Source of the DNA: Brevundimonas variabilis
GTDB taxonomy: Bacteria; Pseudomonadota; Alphaproteobacteria; Caulobacterales; Caulobacteraceae
Length of the DNA: 64,000 nucleotides
NCBI RefSeq assembly: GCF_014199945.1
Contig: NZ_JACHOR010000001.1
Location: 682,001 to 746,000 of the forward strand
Direction: 5' to 3'
Made by a program: the position numbers and the translations under genes. The first letter of the stretch is position 1. The number at the start of each line of letters is the position of its first letter. Below are positions 1 through 11,234 of this stretch, in pieces. The notes under the pieces were generated by a model. That model was given only the letters and a program-made list of their open reading frames with translations. It searched no databases and was not told where the DNA came from.

Positions 1-90
1 CAGCGACATCACGCGCGGCTTCAGCAGCTGGAAGAAGTCTTCCGGCTGGGCCAGCGTGACGGCGGAGGGGGCTGTGGACTGGTCGGTCAT
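1..90 (-). CDS. ctaB: Protoheme IX farnesyltransferase (heme O synthase), N-terminal fragment
   Basis: Only the first 30 codons are in the window; the gene runs off the left edge. The visible protein begins MTDQSTAPSAV and reaches FFQLLKPRVMSL, the typical first stretch before the first membrane helix of CtaB/CyoE prenyltransferases. The family attaches a farnesyl tail to heme B in the inner membrane to make heme O, the precursor of heme A for cytochrome aa3 oxidase. It lies 107 bp downstream of ctaD on the same strand, matching the usual ctaC-ctaD-ctaB order. A strong terminator sits between ctaD and this gene, so it may need its own promoter or depend on read-through. Identification rests on a short stretch plus context. 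Confidence 0.85.
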   Translation of the reverse strand, partial: MTDQSTAPSAVTLAQPEDFFQLLKPRVMSL

Positions 91-124
91 CGGGACTCGA
101 ATGCCGTTTGAGGCGGCAGGTTTC

Positions 125-170
125 AAAAAAGGCCGAGGCCGCTCCTTCGTCGTCGAAAGAGCGGCCCCGG
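125..170 (-). terminator. Intrinsic terminator after ctaC-ctaD
   Basis: Read on the minus strand, the 12-nt arms CCGGGGCCGCTC and GAGCGGCCTCGG pair with a single G-U wobble. A smaller TTCG/CGAA pairing continues inside the loop. The stem is followed by CC and a run of six T (plus positions 125-130). It starts 28 bp after the ctaD stop and would end the ctaCD transcript before ctaB. Confidence 0.8.
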
Positions 171-197
171 TTCGGTCTGGCGTCGCGCGTGACGCGT

Positions 198-2907
<2,710 letters not shown>

Positions 2908-3128
2908 ACTCAAATCCTCTAAAATCTAGCGGCGGCGGATGCCTGCGATCGATTTGCAAACAGACGGCGGGCACAGGGGGAGCCACCGTCTTTCTTGAGC
3001 CGGTCCATATCGGGTCGTTTCGCGCTTGCCAAGCGAAGAGGCCGCGCCGTGTCGCCGCACGAGCCGCGCATTCGGCCGCTTATCCCGCGTTCAGGCAAAT
3101 TTTACGGCCTGTAGGCTAGGGTCCGGGC

Positions 3129-3530
3129 ATGGATCGTCGCGCCCTTCTTGCCCTTGCCCCTGCCGCCGTCGGCTTGCTGGCCACAACCGCCAGCGCGAGC
3201 CCCACCGGGGGCGGCGGGGCGTCGGCCGCGACCTATGTGCGGTATCCGACCATCACGGCGACCTCGGCACGGCCGGGCGGGCGCCGCGGCGTCATGACGG
3301 TCGAGACCGGTGTCGATGTTCCGGACGAGGCCCTGCGTCTGCGCGCAGAACAGTCAGCGCCACGCCTGCGGGCCGCCTATGCCGTCGTGGTTCAGCGCAA
3401 TGCCAGCCAGCTTTTGCCCGGCGTGCCCCCGAACGTCGACCAGATCTCGCGCGAGCTTCAGGCGGCGACGGACCGGGTTCTGGGCCGGACCGGGGCCCGA
3501 CTGCTGCTCGGAACCATCATGATCGTCTGA
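3129..3530 (+). CDS. Small exported protein of unknown function
   Basis: 133 residues. The N-terminus MDRRALLALAPAAVGLLATTASA is a signal sequence with an Arg pair, and could be Sec- or Tat-type. The mature part is soluble, without cysteines, and ends in an amphipathic segment (VDQISRELQAATDRVLGR) and a hydrophobic tail. No catalytic motif was recognised. It is transcribed divergently from ctaC across a 221-bp intergenic region that must hold both promoters. I know of similar uncharacterised proteins in Caulobacterales but cannot assign a function. The start is the first ATG of the frame. Confidence 0.7.
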   Translation: MDRRALLALAPAAVGLLATTASASPTGGGGASAATYVRYPTITATSARPGGRRGVMTVETGVDVPDEALRLRAEQSAPRLRAAYAVVVQRNASQLLPGVPPNVDQISRELQAATDRVLGRTGARLLLGTIMIV

Positions 3531-3653
3531 CGGCATCGGGACTGGCGCCGCATCGATCCCGCGTGAAAAGTCCGGGTCAACGGGCCTTTGACCGTCTGCA
3601 GTTCGGTGTCCGGAAGACCATCATGATCTCCAGTTCCGCCACAGGTGCCTGAT

Positions 3654-3676
3654 CCCGCTGGCTTGGGACCAGCGGG
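3654..3676. terminator. Perfect 8-bp hairpin between convergent genes
   Basis: CCCGCTGG and CCAGCGGG pair around a seven-base loop, three bases before the stop codon of the kinase gene on the other strand. There is no T-run on either side. It is a plausible transcript end for the convergent genes but not a classical terminator. Confidence 0.35.
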
Positions 3677-3679
3677 CGC

Positions 3680-4756
3680 TCAAGCCCCCGCCTTCAGCGC
3701 GAACTGCCAGGCGGCGCTCGACAGGGGCTCGACCTGCGCCGCCATCGACCGCGCCTGCGGGCTGGCGGCGGTTCCGTCCCGGACCCGTCCCGCTATGCCC
3801 TGGCAGATGGCGGCCAGCCGGAACAGATTGTAAGCGAACAGCCAGTCCAGGTTCTGCGGTGCCCCGGTGCCCGACTTTTCCGCATATCGGGCGACCGTTT
3901 CCTCGATCGAGGGAATGCCCAGCGCGTCCAGATCGGCTCCGCCCAGCCCGTTCCTGAGGCTGGCCGGAATGACCCAGCCTATCAGCATGTAGGAGAAATC
4001 GGCCATCGGATCGCCAAGCGTCGACAGTTCCCAGTCCAGAACGGCGCGCGCCGCCGGCCCCTGCGGATCGATGATGATGTTGTCCAGGCGGAAATCGCCG
4101 TGGACGATCCGCGTCGGGCCGTCGGCGGGCAGGCTGGTGGGCAGAAAATCGATCAGCCGATCCATCGCCGCGATCGGGGCGGTTTCGGAGGCGCGATACT
4201 GTTTCGTCCAGCGGCCAACCTGGCGGGCGAAATAGTTTCCGGGCTTGCCATACTCCCCAAGGCCGATGGCGGCCGGATCGAAACGGTGCAGCGCAGCGAG
4301 GGTGTCGGTCTGGGCCTCGTAGATCGCGCGCCGTTCGGCCGGTTCAAGCCCAGGCAGTTTCAGGTCCCAGAACACCCGTCCCTCGACCTTGTCCATGACA
4401 TAGAACATGGATCCGAGGACGGTCTCGTCTGTGCACAGGGCGTGCGGCCGGGCGACCGGGAAGCCCTGGGCGTACAGGGCCGAAATCACCGTGAACTCGC
4501 GATCCACGGCGTGGGCCGAGGGCAGCAGCACGCCGGGCGGCTTGCGCCGCAGCACATAGGCCGCTCCGGGCGTGGTCAGTTCATAGGTCGGGTTCGACTG
4601 CCCCCCCTTGAACTGGCGAACGGTGAGCGGACCGACGTATCCCGATACGTTCTGTCCCATCCAGCGATCGAGCGCAGCGGCGTCGAGCGCGTACCGGGGG
4701 TCGACCTCCCGCGTTCCGGAGAAGGTCGCCTGGGGATCGGCAGCAACGTCTGTCAT
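3680..4756 (-). CDS. APH-family phosphotransferase (ACAD10/11-like kinase)
   Basis: About 358 residues with the aminoglycoside phosphotransferase fold. TVRQFKGGQSNPTY is the nucleotide-binding loop, YVLRRKPPG carries the ATP-anchoring Lys, HGDFRLDNIIID is the catalytic Brenner-like motif, and VLDWELSTLGDPMADFSY carries the metal-binding Asp. These signatures match the subfamily associated with acyl-CoA dehydrogenases (related to human ACAD10/11), which act on hydroxyacyl-CoA or related small molecules, not antibiotics. The ATG at 4756 (MTDVAADPQ) fits homolog starts. Another ATG at 4786 has a poor ribosome site and is possible. It lies head to head with the dehydratase gene, sharing a gap of about 66 bp. 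Substrate unknown. Confidence 0.85.
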   Translation of the reverse strand: MTDVAADPQATFSGTREVDPRYALDAAALDRWMGQNVSGYVGPLTVRQFKGGQSNPTYELTTPGAAYVLRRKPPGVLLPSAHAVDREFTVISALYAQGFPVARPHALCTDETVLGSMFYVMDKVEGRVFWDLKLPGLEPAERRAIYEAQTDTLAALHRFDPAAIGLGEYGKPGNYFARQVGRWTKQYRASETAPIAAMDRLIDFLPTSLPADGPTRIVHGDFRLDNIIIDPQGPAARAVLDWELSTLGDPMADFSYMLIGWVIPASLRNGLGGADLDALGIPSIEETVARYAEKSGTGAPQNLDWLFAYNLFRLAAICQGIAGRVRDGTAASPQARSMAAQVEPLSSAAWQFALKAGA

Positions 4757-4822
4757 CAGGAATCCATGGAGGTCTGGGCCTGACATCTTACGCGGATGGA
4801 TCGCTTGCGGTTAAGTGGCAAG

Positions 4823-5827
4823 ATGACCGACCGCACCGCTTCCTTCGAAGGCGTCCTCGATGCCGCCCGCCAGATCGAGGGCGTTGCCGTCCGCACCCCC
4901 CTGATCGAATGTCCGGCACTGAATGAGGCCATGGGCGGCCGGGTCCTGCTGAAGGCCGAGACGCTGCAGGTGGCTGGTGCGTTCAAATTCCGCGGGGCCT
5001 ACAATCGCATCAGCCGGCTGACGCCCGAGGAGCGGACGCGGGGTGTTGTCGCCTATTCCTCCGGCAATCACGCCCAGGGCGTCGCCGCCGCTGCCCGGAT
5101 GGTCGGCACAACGGCCGTGATCGTGATGCCGGCCGACAGCCCGGCCATCAAGGTCGCGGGGGTTCGGGCGTTCGGCGGCGAGGTCCGGCTCTATGACCGC
5201 TGGACCGAAAGTCGCGAGGGCATCGGCCGCCAGATCGCCGACGAAAAGGGCTCCATCCTCGTCCCCCCGTTCGACGACCCCTTTGTCATCGAGGGTCAGG
5301 GGACGTCAGGGCTGGAACTGCTGGACCAGGCCGAGGCCCTCGGGGCCGGGCCGATCGACCAGTTGCTGTGCTGTTGTTCCGGCGGCGGGCTGATGGCCGG
5401 GATCAACCTCGTGTTCGAGGCGCGGAGCCCGCAAACCGCCATGTGGGCGGTCGAGCCGATCGCCTTTGACGATACCGCCCGCTCGCTGGCGGCCGGCGAA
5501 CGGGTCGGCCATCCGGTCGCAGCCCCCTCGATCTGCGATGCGCTGCAGACCCCCGTGCCGGGCGTGCTGACGTTTCCGATCAACCAGCGCGTCCTGTCCG
5601 GAGCGTTCGGGATCTCCGATCAGGAGGCCGCTGCGGCCGTCCGCTATGCGTTCCATACCCTGAAGCTGGTGATCGAACCGGGTGGGGCGGCGGCGCTGGC
5701 GGCGCTGTTGGCGGGCAAGGTCGAGACCCGGGGCCGGACCACCGCCGTCATCCTGTCGGGTGGCAATATCGATCCCGCCCTGTTCGCCGAAATCATCGAA
5801 GACCGCTTTATCGGAGCCACTGCATGA
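4823..5827 (+). CDS. Threonine/serine dehydratase (PLP fold type II)
   Basis: About 334 residues. Removes ammonia from threonine or serine using pyridoxal phosphate to give 2-oxobutyrate or pyruvate. The PLP-binding Lys lies in GAFKFRGAYNR, the substrate loop is SSGNHAQG, and the phosphate-binding glycine loop is CSGGGLMAG. There is no C-terminal ACT regulatory domain, so this is the short catabolic type or a serine racemase-like enzyme. The start at 4823 (MTDRTASFEGVLDAARQIEG) matches family starts; the ATG at 4796 adds nine atypical residues. It overlaps the next gene by ATGA, implying translational coupling. Threonine against serine specificity cannot be read from sequence. Confidence 0.9.
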   Translation: MTDRTASFEGVLDAARQIEGVAVRTPLIECPALNEAMGGRVLLKAETLQVAGAFKFRGAYNRISRLTPEERTRGVVAYSSGNHAQGVAAAARMVGTTAVIVMPADSPAIKVAGVRAFGGEVRLYDRWTESREGIGRQIADEKGSILVPPFDDPFVIEGQGTSGLELLDQAEALGAGPIDQLLCCCSGGGLMAGINLVFEARSPQTAMWAVEPIAFDDTARSLAAGERVGHPVAAPSICDALQTPVPGVLTFPINQRVLSGAFGISDQEAAAAVRYAFHTLKLVIEPGGAAALAALLAGKVETRGRTTAVILSGGNIDPALFAEIIEDRFIGATA

Positions 5828-6279
5828 CCCGACCCGCCGACCTCGCCGCACTGATCGGCACGGAGATGGGCGTCAGCCGCTGGTTCGAGATCGATCAGGC
5901 CCGGATCGACGCCTTTGCCGAGGTGACCGAGGACCGTCAGTTCATCCATGTGGACCCCGAGGCGGCCAAGGCGACGCCTTTCGGCGGAACCATCGCGCAC
6001 GGGTTCCTGACGCTAAGCCTCGCCTCGGCCATGACCTATGACGCCGTGCCCCCGCTGGACGGGGTGGTGATGGGGGTCAACTATGGCTTCGACAAATTGC
6101 GGTTCCTGGCCCCGGTGCCGGTGGGATCAAGGATTCGAGGCCGGTTCAGGCTGCTGTCCGCCGAGGACAAGGGCGGTGGACGCTGGCTGCTCAAGCACGA
6201 ACTGACGGTCGAGATCGAAGGCTCCGAAAAGCCGGCCCTGATCGCCGAATGGCTGGGGATGCAGATGGTGGGCGGCTGA
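5824..6279 (+). CDS. MaoC-family hotdog dehydratase
   Basis: 151 residues, a single hotdog domain of the MaoC / R-specific enoyl-CoA hydratase group. The catalytic Asp/His segment is FAEVTEDRQFIHVDPEAAK, followed by TPFGGTIAHGFLTLSL, the conserved hydratase signature. Enzymes of this kind hydrate 2-enoyl-CoA thioesters in fatty acid or polyhydroxyalkanoate metabolism, and the NodN-like branch has similar sequences. It overlaps the dehydratase by four bases, so the two proteins are made together. The dehydratase yields 2-oxobutyrate, a possible source of short acyl-CoA, but a shared pathway is only inference. Confidence 0.9.
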   Translation: MTRPADLAALIGTEMGVSRWFEIDQARIDAFAEVTEDRQFIHVDPEAAKATPFGGTIAHGFLTLSLASAMTYDAVPPLDGVVMGVNYGFDKLRFLAPVPVGSRIRGRFRLLSAEDKGGGRWLLKHELTVEIEGSEKPALIAEWLGMQMVGG

Positions 6280-6300
6280 ACCGGCCCTGCCTGCCGAAGG

Positions 6301-7044
6301 TCAGTTTCCGGCGGCGCTGAGGATTCGACGATCGGTCTTGGCCTGGACCATGACCACCACCGCTTCGCCCTCGGCGATGTCATCGGGCAACGAGAACAGC
6401 ATCGGCTTGCCGCCCCAGTCCCCGAGCCTGGCGATTTCACGGACCACATTCATGTGCCGCACCGTCTGGCCGCGGTTGTCGCCGCCCTCGACCTCCACCT
6501 CCTGGGTGCCCGGGCGATAGACCACGGCCCAGACCTCGGCCCCGCCACGCGGGGCCCGGCCGGACCCGACGCCGACGGCCTCGCCGCTATCGCGGAACTC
6601 GATCTGGGGCGGGAAGACCAGCCGCGCGGCCTCCTCGGTCACGGCCGACTGGACCTCGGGCGCGCGGGCACCCGAGACCTGACGCCGGCCGTCGATCACG
6701 ATCTGGGGGGTGTAGACATTGCGAAGCCGCATCGCCGACCGGTAGGCGCGCTGTCGCTGGGCGAACTCGGGCTTGGCGAAGGTATCGGGCCAGCCCCGAT
6801 AGTCCCAGTAGTCGACCGCATAGGTCAGGGCGATGACCCCGGGATCGCCGGCCAGGGCCTCGACCACCCGATTGGCCTCCGGGCAGGAACCGCAGCCCTG
6901 GGCCGTGAACAGTTCGACCACCACCGGCTCGGTCGGTGTGGCGCGCACAGGAGCCCTCGCACCGGCCGGCTGGGCCGTGGAGCCCACCCCCAGTGTGCTG
7001 GCGGCCAGAACCGCGCCGACGATGAACAGTCCCTTCAGCCTCAT
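6301..7044 (-). CDS. DUF1223 thioredoxin-like exported protein
   Basis: 247 residues. A signal peptide (MRLKGLFIVGAVLAASTLG) precedes a DUF1223 domain starting VVELFTAQGCGSCPEANRVV. The CGSC pair sits where thioredoxin-fold proteins have their redox CXXC. YAVDYWDYRGWPDTFAKPEF and YTPQIVIDGRRQVSG are also characteristic of the family. The reaction is unknown. The start is ATG 7044, with GGAG seven bases upstream. The frame stays open for about 615 codons further upstream, but that part is antisense to recQ and is not coding. It diverges from recQ across 117 bp and converges on the MaoC gene with a 21-bp gap. Confidence 0.9.
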   Translation of the reverse strand: MRLKGLFIVGAVLAASTLGVGSTAQPAGARAPVRATPTEPVVVELFTAQGCGSCPEANRVVEALAGDPGVIALTYAVDYWDYRGWPDTFAKPEFAQRQRAYRSAMRLRNVYTPQIVIDGRRQVSGARAPEVQSAVTEEAARLVFPPQIEFRDSGEAVGVGSGRAPRGGAEVWAVVYRPGTQEVEVEGGDNRGQTVRHMNVVREIARLGDWGGKPMLFSLPDDIAEGEAVVVMVQAKTDRRILSAAGN

Positions 7045-7161
7045 GGCAGGACTCCTAACGCCGAAGCGTAACCGCCGCCCTTCATTTTCGCGTGAGCGAA
7101 GGCACCAATTTTGCGGACCTGCGTCCGTGACAGGGTGGAACGGATCAGGCACAAACCGCCG

Positions 7162-9045
7162 ATGCCTGCTTCGGTCGCCCTCGCCTCTTCCGTTTCTTCC
7201 GACGACCTTGCGGCAGCGCGCGAGACCCTGGCCCGGGTCTGGGGCCATGACGATTTTCGCGGGCTCCAGGCCGATGTGGTCAGCGAGATCATGGCCGGGC
7301 GCGATGTGCTGGCGGTGCTGCCGACTGGCGGGGGCAAGAGCGTCTGCTACCAGATCCCGGCGATGCTGCGGCCCGGTCTGGGGCTGGTGGTCTCGCCCCT
7401 GATTGCCCTGATGACCGACCAGGTCGAGGCCCTGAAGCAGCAGGGCGTGGCGGCGGCCCGGCTCGATTCCGGCGTCTCGATGGACGAGCGGTCCGACATC
7501 TGGCGTCAGGCGCGGGCCGGGGAACTGGACCTGCTGTACGTCTCGCCCGAGGGGTTGGCCGCCGGAGCCATGCTGGACCGGCTGGCTGAACTGCCGCTGA
7601 GCCTGATCGCCATCGACGAAGCCCACTGCGTCAGCCAGTGGGGGCATGATTTCCGGCCGGACTATCGCAATCTGGGTCGCCTGGCCGAGATGTTCCCGGG
7701 TGTTCCCCGGATCGCAGTAACGGCAACGGCCGACGCGCGGACCCGCGACGACATCCTGCGCTCGCTGCGGCTGGAGGGCGCCAGAGTCTTTGTCGACAGC
7801 TTCGCCCGGCCCAATCTGCAACTGTCCGCCGTGCGCAAGGAGAACGGCTCGCGCGCCCGGACCGATGCCACGGTGATCGAACTGGTGCGGGCGCGGCGCG
7901 GCAAGTCGGGCGTGGTCTATTGCGGATCGCGCGACGGCTGCGAGCGTGTGGCCGATGCCCTGAAGGACGCCGGCACCAATGCCATCGCCTATCACGCCGG
8001 GATGGACGCCCGGCAGCGGGACCGGCTGCTGGGGCGGTTCCTGGCCGAGGACGGGGCCGTGATGGTCGCGACGATCGCCTTCGGCATGGGGGTGGACAAG
8101 GCCGATGTGCGCTTCGTCATCCATGCAGACCCGCCGGGGTCGCTGGAGGCCTACTGGCAGGAGATCGGCCGGGCCGGACGGGACGGGGAACCGGCCGAAG
8201 GCATTACCCTGTACGGACCGTCCGATATCGCCTGGACCCTGAGACGGCTCGAGGGGCGACCGATGGCCGAGGAGGTCAAGGCCGTCCAGACGCGCAAGGC
8301 CAGGCAACTGTTCGCCATGCTGGATGGCGCGACCTGTCGGCCCCAGGCCGTGCGCCGCTATTTCGGCGAGGTCAGTGCCGGGCCCTGTGGCGTCTGCGAT
8401 GTCTGTGCCGATCCGCCGGCCCTGTATGACGCCACGGTCCAGGCCCAGAAGGCGCTGGCAGCGGTGCAGCGGCTGGGCGGTCGATTCGGCCGCACCCGGG
8501 TGATCGATCACCTGCTGGGCAAGACGAAGGACGTCCAGCCCTGGGAGAGCGACCTGTCGACCTGGGGCATCGGCAAGGACACCTCGCCCGGTGGGTGGCG
8601 CGACATCGTCGACCACCTGTTGTTCGAGGGCCTGCTGCTGGAAGACGCCAACGATGGCAAGCCGTTGGTGGGCCTGGGCGAGGCCGAGGCCGTGCGGGCG
8701 GTCTATCGCGGCGAGCGGGCCATTGAGGTGCGCCGTGTCCCGGCCGGCTTCGACGCCGCGACCCGCTCGGGCAATCCGCGCCGCCGGACGCGCGAGGGCA
8801 ATGCTGCGGTCGAGGCCCTGGACGTCGACGTCCGGGCCCGATTCGAGATGCTGCGGGCCTGGCGGCGCGACCGGGCGGCCGAACAGCATGTCCCGCCCTA
8901 TGTGATCTTCCAGGACAAGACCCTGCTGGAGATCGCCCAGCGCGAGCCCGGTTCGCTGGAGGCCCTGGCCGACATTTCGGGCGTCGGCCAGTCCAAGATC
9001 GATCGCTATGGCAAGGCGGTTCTGGCGGCCCTTCAGGGAGGTTGA
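7162..9045 (+). CDS. recQ: ATP-dependent DNA helicase RecQ
   Basis: 627 residues; a 3'-to-5' helicase acting at recombination intermediates and stalled forks. Motif I is PTGGGKSVCYQIPA, motif II IDEAHCVSQWGHDF, and motif VI lies in YWQEIGRAGRDGEP. A zinc-binding region follows with CRPQAVRRYFGE and CGVCDVCAD. The RQC winged helix comes next, then a C-terminal HRDC domain (AWRRDRAAEQ ... ISGVGQSKIDRYGKAVL). The start at 7162 (MPASVALASS) is preferred to an upstream in-frame ATG at 7111 that overlaps the likely promoter. Stand-alone gene. Length and domain set are normal for RecQ. Confidence 0.97.
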   Translation: MPASVALASSVSSDDLAAARETLARVWGHDDFRGLQADVVSEIMAGRDVLAVLPTGGGKSVCYQIPAMLRPGLGLVVSPLIALMTDQVEALKQQGVAAARLDSGVSMDERSDIWRQARAGELDLLYVSPEGLAAGAMLDRLAELPLSLIAIDEAHCVSQWGHDFRPDYRNLGRLAEMFPGVPRIAVTATADARTRDDILRSLRLEGARVFVDSFARPNLQLSAVRKENGSRARTDATVIELVRARRGKSGVVYCGSRDGCERVADALKDAGTNAIAYHAGMDARQRDRLLGRFLAEDGAVMVATIAFGMGVDKADVRFVIHADPPGSLEAYWQEIGRAGRDGEPAEGITLYGPSDIAWTLRRLEGRPMAEEVKAVQTRKARQLFAMLDGATCRPQAVRRYFGEVSAGPCGVCDVCADPPALYDATVQAQKALAAVQRLGGRFGRTRVIDHLLGKTKDVQPWESDLSTWGIGKDTSPGGWRDIVDHLLFEGLLLEDANDGKPLVGLGEAEAVRAVYRGERAIEVRRVPAGFDAATRSGNPRRRTREGNAAVEALDVDVRARFEMLRAWRRDRAAEQHVPPYVIFQDKTLLEIAQREPGSLEALADISGVGQSKIDRYGKAVLAALQGG

Positions 9046-9114
9046 GGGGGTGAACCTTTCGTCACTGGCGGGCTTGAGCTAGGCAGGAAAAAGGGAAGCC
9101 AAGGAAGCATGCGA

Positions 9115-10368
9115 ATGAAGGTTCTGGTTCTGGGTGGTGACGGCTTCTGTGGCTGGCCGACGGCGCTGCATCTGTCCGCCCGCGGCTGGGACGTGACGGT
9201 CGTCGACAATCTGTCGCGGCGAAACATCGACAATGAGCTGGAAGTCCGGTCGCTGACGCCGATCCGCACCATGGGGGAGCGGATCGCTGCCTGGAAATCC
9301 ATCAGCGGGCGCACGATCGACTTCGTCAACATGACCGTGGGCAAGGAGTTCGATCGCCTGGTCGCCCTGATCCGGGACCTGAAACCGGACAGCGTCGTCC
9401 ATTTCGCCGAGCAGAGGGCGGCCCCCTATTCGATGAAGTCGGCGCGGCACAAGCTCTACACGGTCGACAACAACATCAATGCGACCCACCACCTGCTGGC
9501 GGCGATCGTCGAGAGCGGTCAGGACGTCCATCTGGCGCATCTGGGCACCATGGGGGTCTATGGCTATGGCACCGCCGGGCTGCGCATTCCCGAGGGCTAT
9601 CTGAAGGTCACGGTCGACACGGACAATGGTCCCGCCGAGCAGGAGATCCTGTTCCCGCCCAATCCGGGCTCGATCTATCACATGACCAAGACCCAGGACG
9701 CGCTGCTATTCCAGTTCTATGCCCGAAACGACAGTCTGCGGATCACCGACCTGCACCAGGGCATCGTCTGGGGGACCCAGACCGAGGAGACCCGGCAGGA
9801 CGAGCGGCTGATCAACCGGTTCGACTATGACGGCGACTATGGCACGGTGCTGAACCGGTTCCTGATGCAGGCCGCTGTCGGCTACCCCCTGACGGTGCAC
9901 GGAACGGGCGGGCAGACGCGCGCCTTCATCCATATCCAGGACACGGTCCGCTGCGTCGAACTGGCGCTGAACAATCCACCCAGGGCCGGCGAGCGGGTCA
10001 AGATCCTGAACCAGATGACCGAAAGCCACCGCGTCCGCGACCTGGCGACCCTGATCGCGGATGTGACCGGGGCCGAAATCGCCCACGTCGCCAATCCGCG
10101 CCAGGAAGCCGACGAGAACGAACTGGTCGTCGCCAATGACCAGTTCCGGGACCTGGGCCTGAAGCCGATCACCCTGAAACAGGGGCTGATGGACGAGGTC
10201 ACCGACATCGCCCGCCGCTATGCCGACCGGGTCGATCCGGCGCGGATCGCCTGTGTGTCCAGCTGGAATGCGCGCCGGGCCGAGGCCGTGGCCGCTGAAG
10301 CCGGCACGCAGCCTGCGCCGCCGCGTCCCGAGGCCCGGCCCAAGCCCCGGCTCGTTCGGCCGGCATGA
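9115..10368 (+). CDS. sqdB: UDP-sulfoquinovose synthase
   Basis: About 417 residues; an extended short-chain dehydrogenase that adds sulfite to UDP-glucose to make UDP-sulfoquinovose, head-group donor of the sulfolipid SQDG. The NAD-binding loop is LGGDGFCGWP, the active-site triad region is HLGTMGVYG with YHMTK, and the family signature DNLSRRNID follows the second strand. RQDERLINRFDYDGDYGTVLNRF is diagnostic of SqdB/SQD1. Starts at 9109 and 9115 are both possible; AAGGAAG is better spaced for 9115. No SQDG glycosyltransferase gene is adjacent. The C-terminal 30 residues are a Pro/Arg-rich tail. It overlaps the next gene by ATGA. Confidence 0.95.
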   Translation: MKVLVLGGDGFCGWPTALHLSARGWDVTVVDNLSRRNIDNELEVRSLTPIRTMGERIAAWKSISGRTIDFVNMTVGKEFDRLVALIRDLKPDSVVHFAEQRAAPYSMKSARHKLYTVDNNINATHHLLAAIVESGQDVHLAHLGTMGVYGYGTAGLRIPEGYLKVTVDTDNGPAEQEILFPPNPGSIYHMTKTQDALLFQFYARNDSLRITDLHQGIVWGTQTEETRQDERLINRFDYDGDYGTVLNRFLMQAAVGYPLTVHGTGGQTRAFIHIQDTVRCVELALNNPPRAGERVKILNQMTESHRVRDLATLIADVTGAEIAHVANPRQEADENELVVANDQFRDLGLKPITLKQGLMDEVTDIARRYADRVDPARIACVSSWNARRAEAVAAEAGTQPAPPRPEARPKPRLVRPA

Positions 10369-11234
10369 CGGAGCGGACGAACACGCCTTCGCTGCTGGTC
10401 TTCGGGGGTGGCTATGTCGGGGCGGCGACGGCCCGGGCTGCGATCGCCGGGGGTGGCACAGCCAGCGCCACCTCACGCGATCCCGCCCGTCGCGCAGCCT
10501 TGCAGGCCGAGGGAATCACCGCGATCGATCCGGCTGACCGCGACGCCCTGAACGCGGCCGTAAGCGGGGCCACGGCCATACTCATCACGGCCGCGCCCGA
10601 TGCCGAGGGGTGTCCCGGAGCCCGCGCCCTGATTCCGGCCCTGAGTGCCGCCGAGGCCTGGCCGGACTGGATCGGCTATATTTCCTCGACGGCGGTCTAT
10701 GGTGATCGCGATGGCGGATGGGTGTTCGAGGGCGATGCCCTGAATGCCGCCAGCGTCGAGGGGGCTCGCCGCGTCCGGGCCGAGTCCCACTGGCTGGATG
10801 CCGGTCAGGGCATGGGTCTGACGGTCCAGATCTTTCGCCTGCCGGGCATCTATGGTCCGGGCCGGTCGGCCGTGGACCGGTTGCGCGACGGAACGGCCCG
10901 GCTCGTGCGCAAGCCCGGCCAGGTGTTCAACCGCATCCATGTCGACGACATCGTCTCGGGCCTGTTCGCCTCGATGGCCCGGCCCCGGCCCGGCGGGATC
11001 TACAACCTGGCCGACGACGCCCCCGCCCCGGCCGACGAAGTGATCGAATGGGCCGCGGTGCGGATGGGCCTGCCCCTGCCGGAGGCCGTGGCCTGGACCG
11101 ATCCGTCGGTCAGCGTGACGATGCGGCGGTTCTATCTGGACTCCAAGCGCGTCTCCAATGCCCGTGCCAAGGCCGAGCTGGGCTGGCGGCCCGCCTATCC
11201 GACCTGGCGCGAGGGGCTGGAGCCGCTGGTCTAG
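10365..11234 (+). CDS. NAD-dependent epimerase/dehydratase-like SDR protein
   Basis: 289 residues of the extended SDR superfamily, close to the YeeZ-like group. The N-terminal dinucleotide loop is VFGGGYVGAATAR, the mid-protein motif is YISSTAVYGDRDG, and the C-terminal part carries RLPGIYGPGRS and NRIHVDDI. The canonical YxxxK is not obvious after the SSTAVYG motif, since RAESHWL occupies that area. It may therefore be an atypical SDR or a binding protein. It is coupled to sqdB by an ATGA overlap, which suggests a linked role in sugar-nucleotide or lipid metabolism, but no reaction can be named. Its TAG stop shares a CTAG with the stop of the convergent Smr gene. Confidence 0.8.
   Translation: MTERTNTPSLLVFGGGYVGAATARAAIAGGGTASATSRDPARRAALQAEGITAIDPADRDALNAAVSGATAILITAAPDAEGCPGARALIPALSAAEAWPDWIGYISSTAVYGDRDGGWVFEGDALNAASVEGARRVRAESHWLDAGQGMGLTVQIFRLPGIYGPGRSAVDRLRDGTARLVRKPGQVFNRIHVDDIVSGLFASMARPRPGGIYNLADDAPAPADEVIEWAAVRMGLPLPEAVAWTDPSVSVTMRRFYLDSKRVSNARAKAELGWRPAYPTWREGLEPLV

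Noticed and set aside
7045..8889. Long minus-strand open frame continuous with the DUF1223 gene (862 codons in total)
   Set aside because: Upstream of the signal peptide it is exactly antisense to recQ, rich in Arg/Pro/Gly/His as expected from the reverse strand of GC-rich genes, and matches no family.
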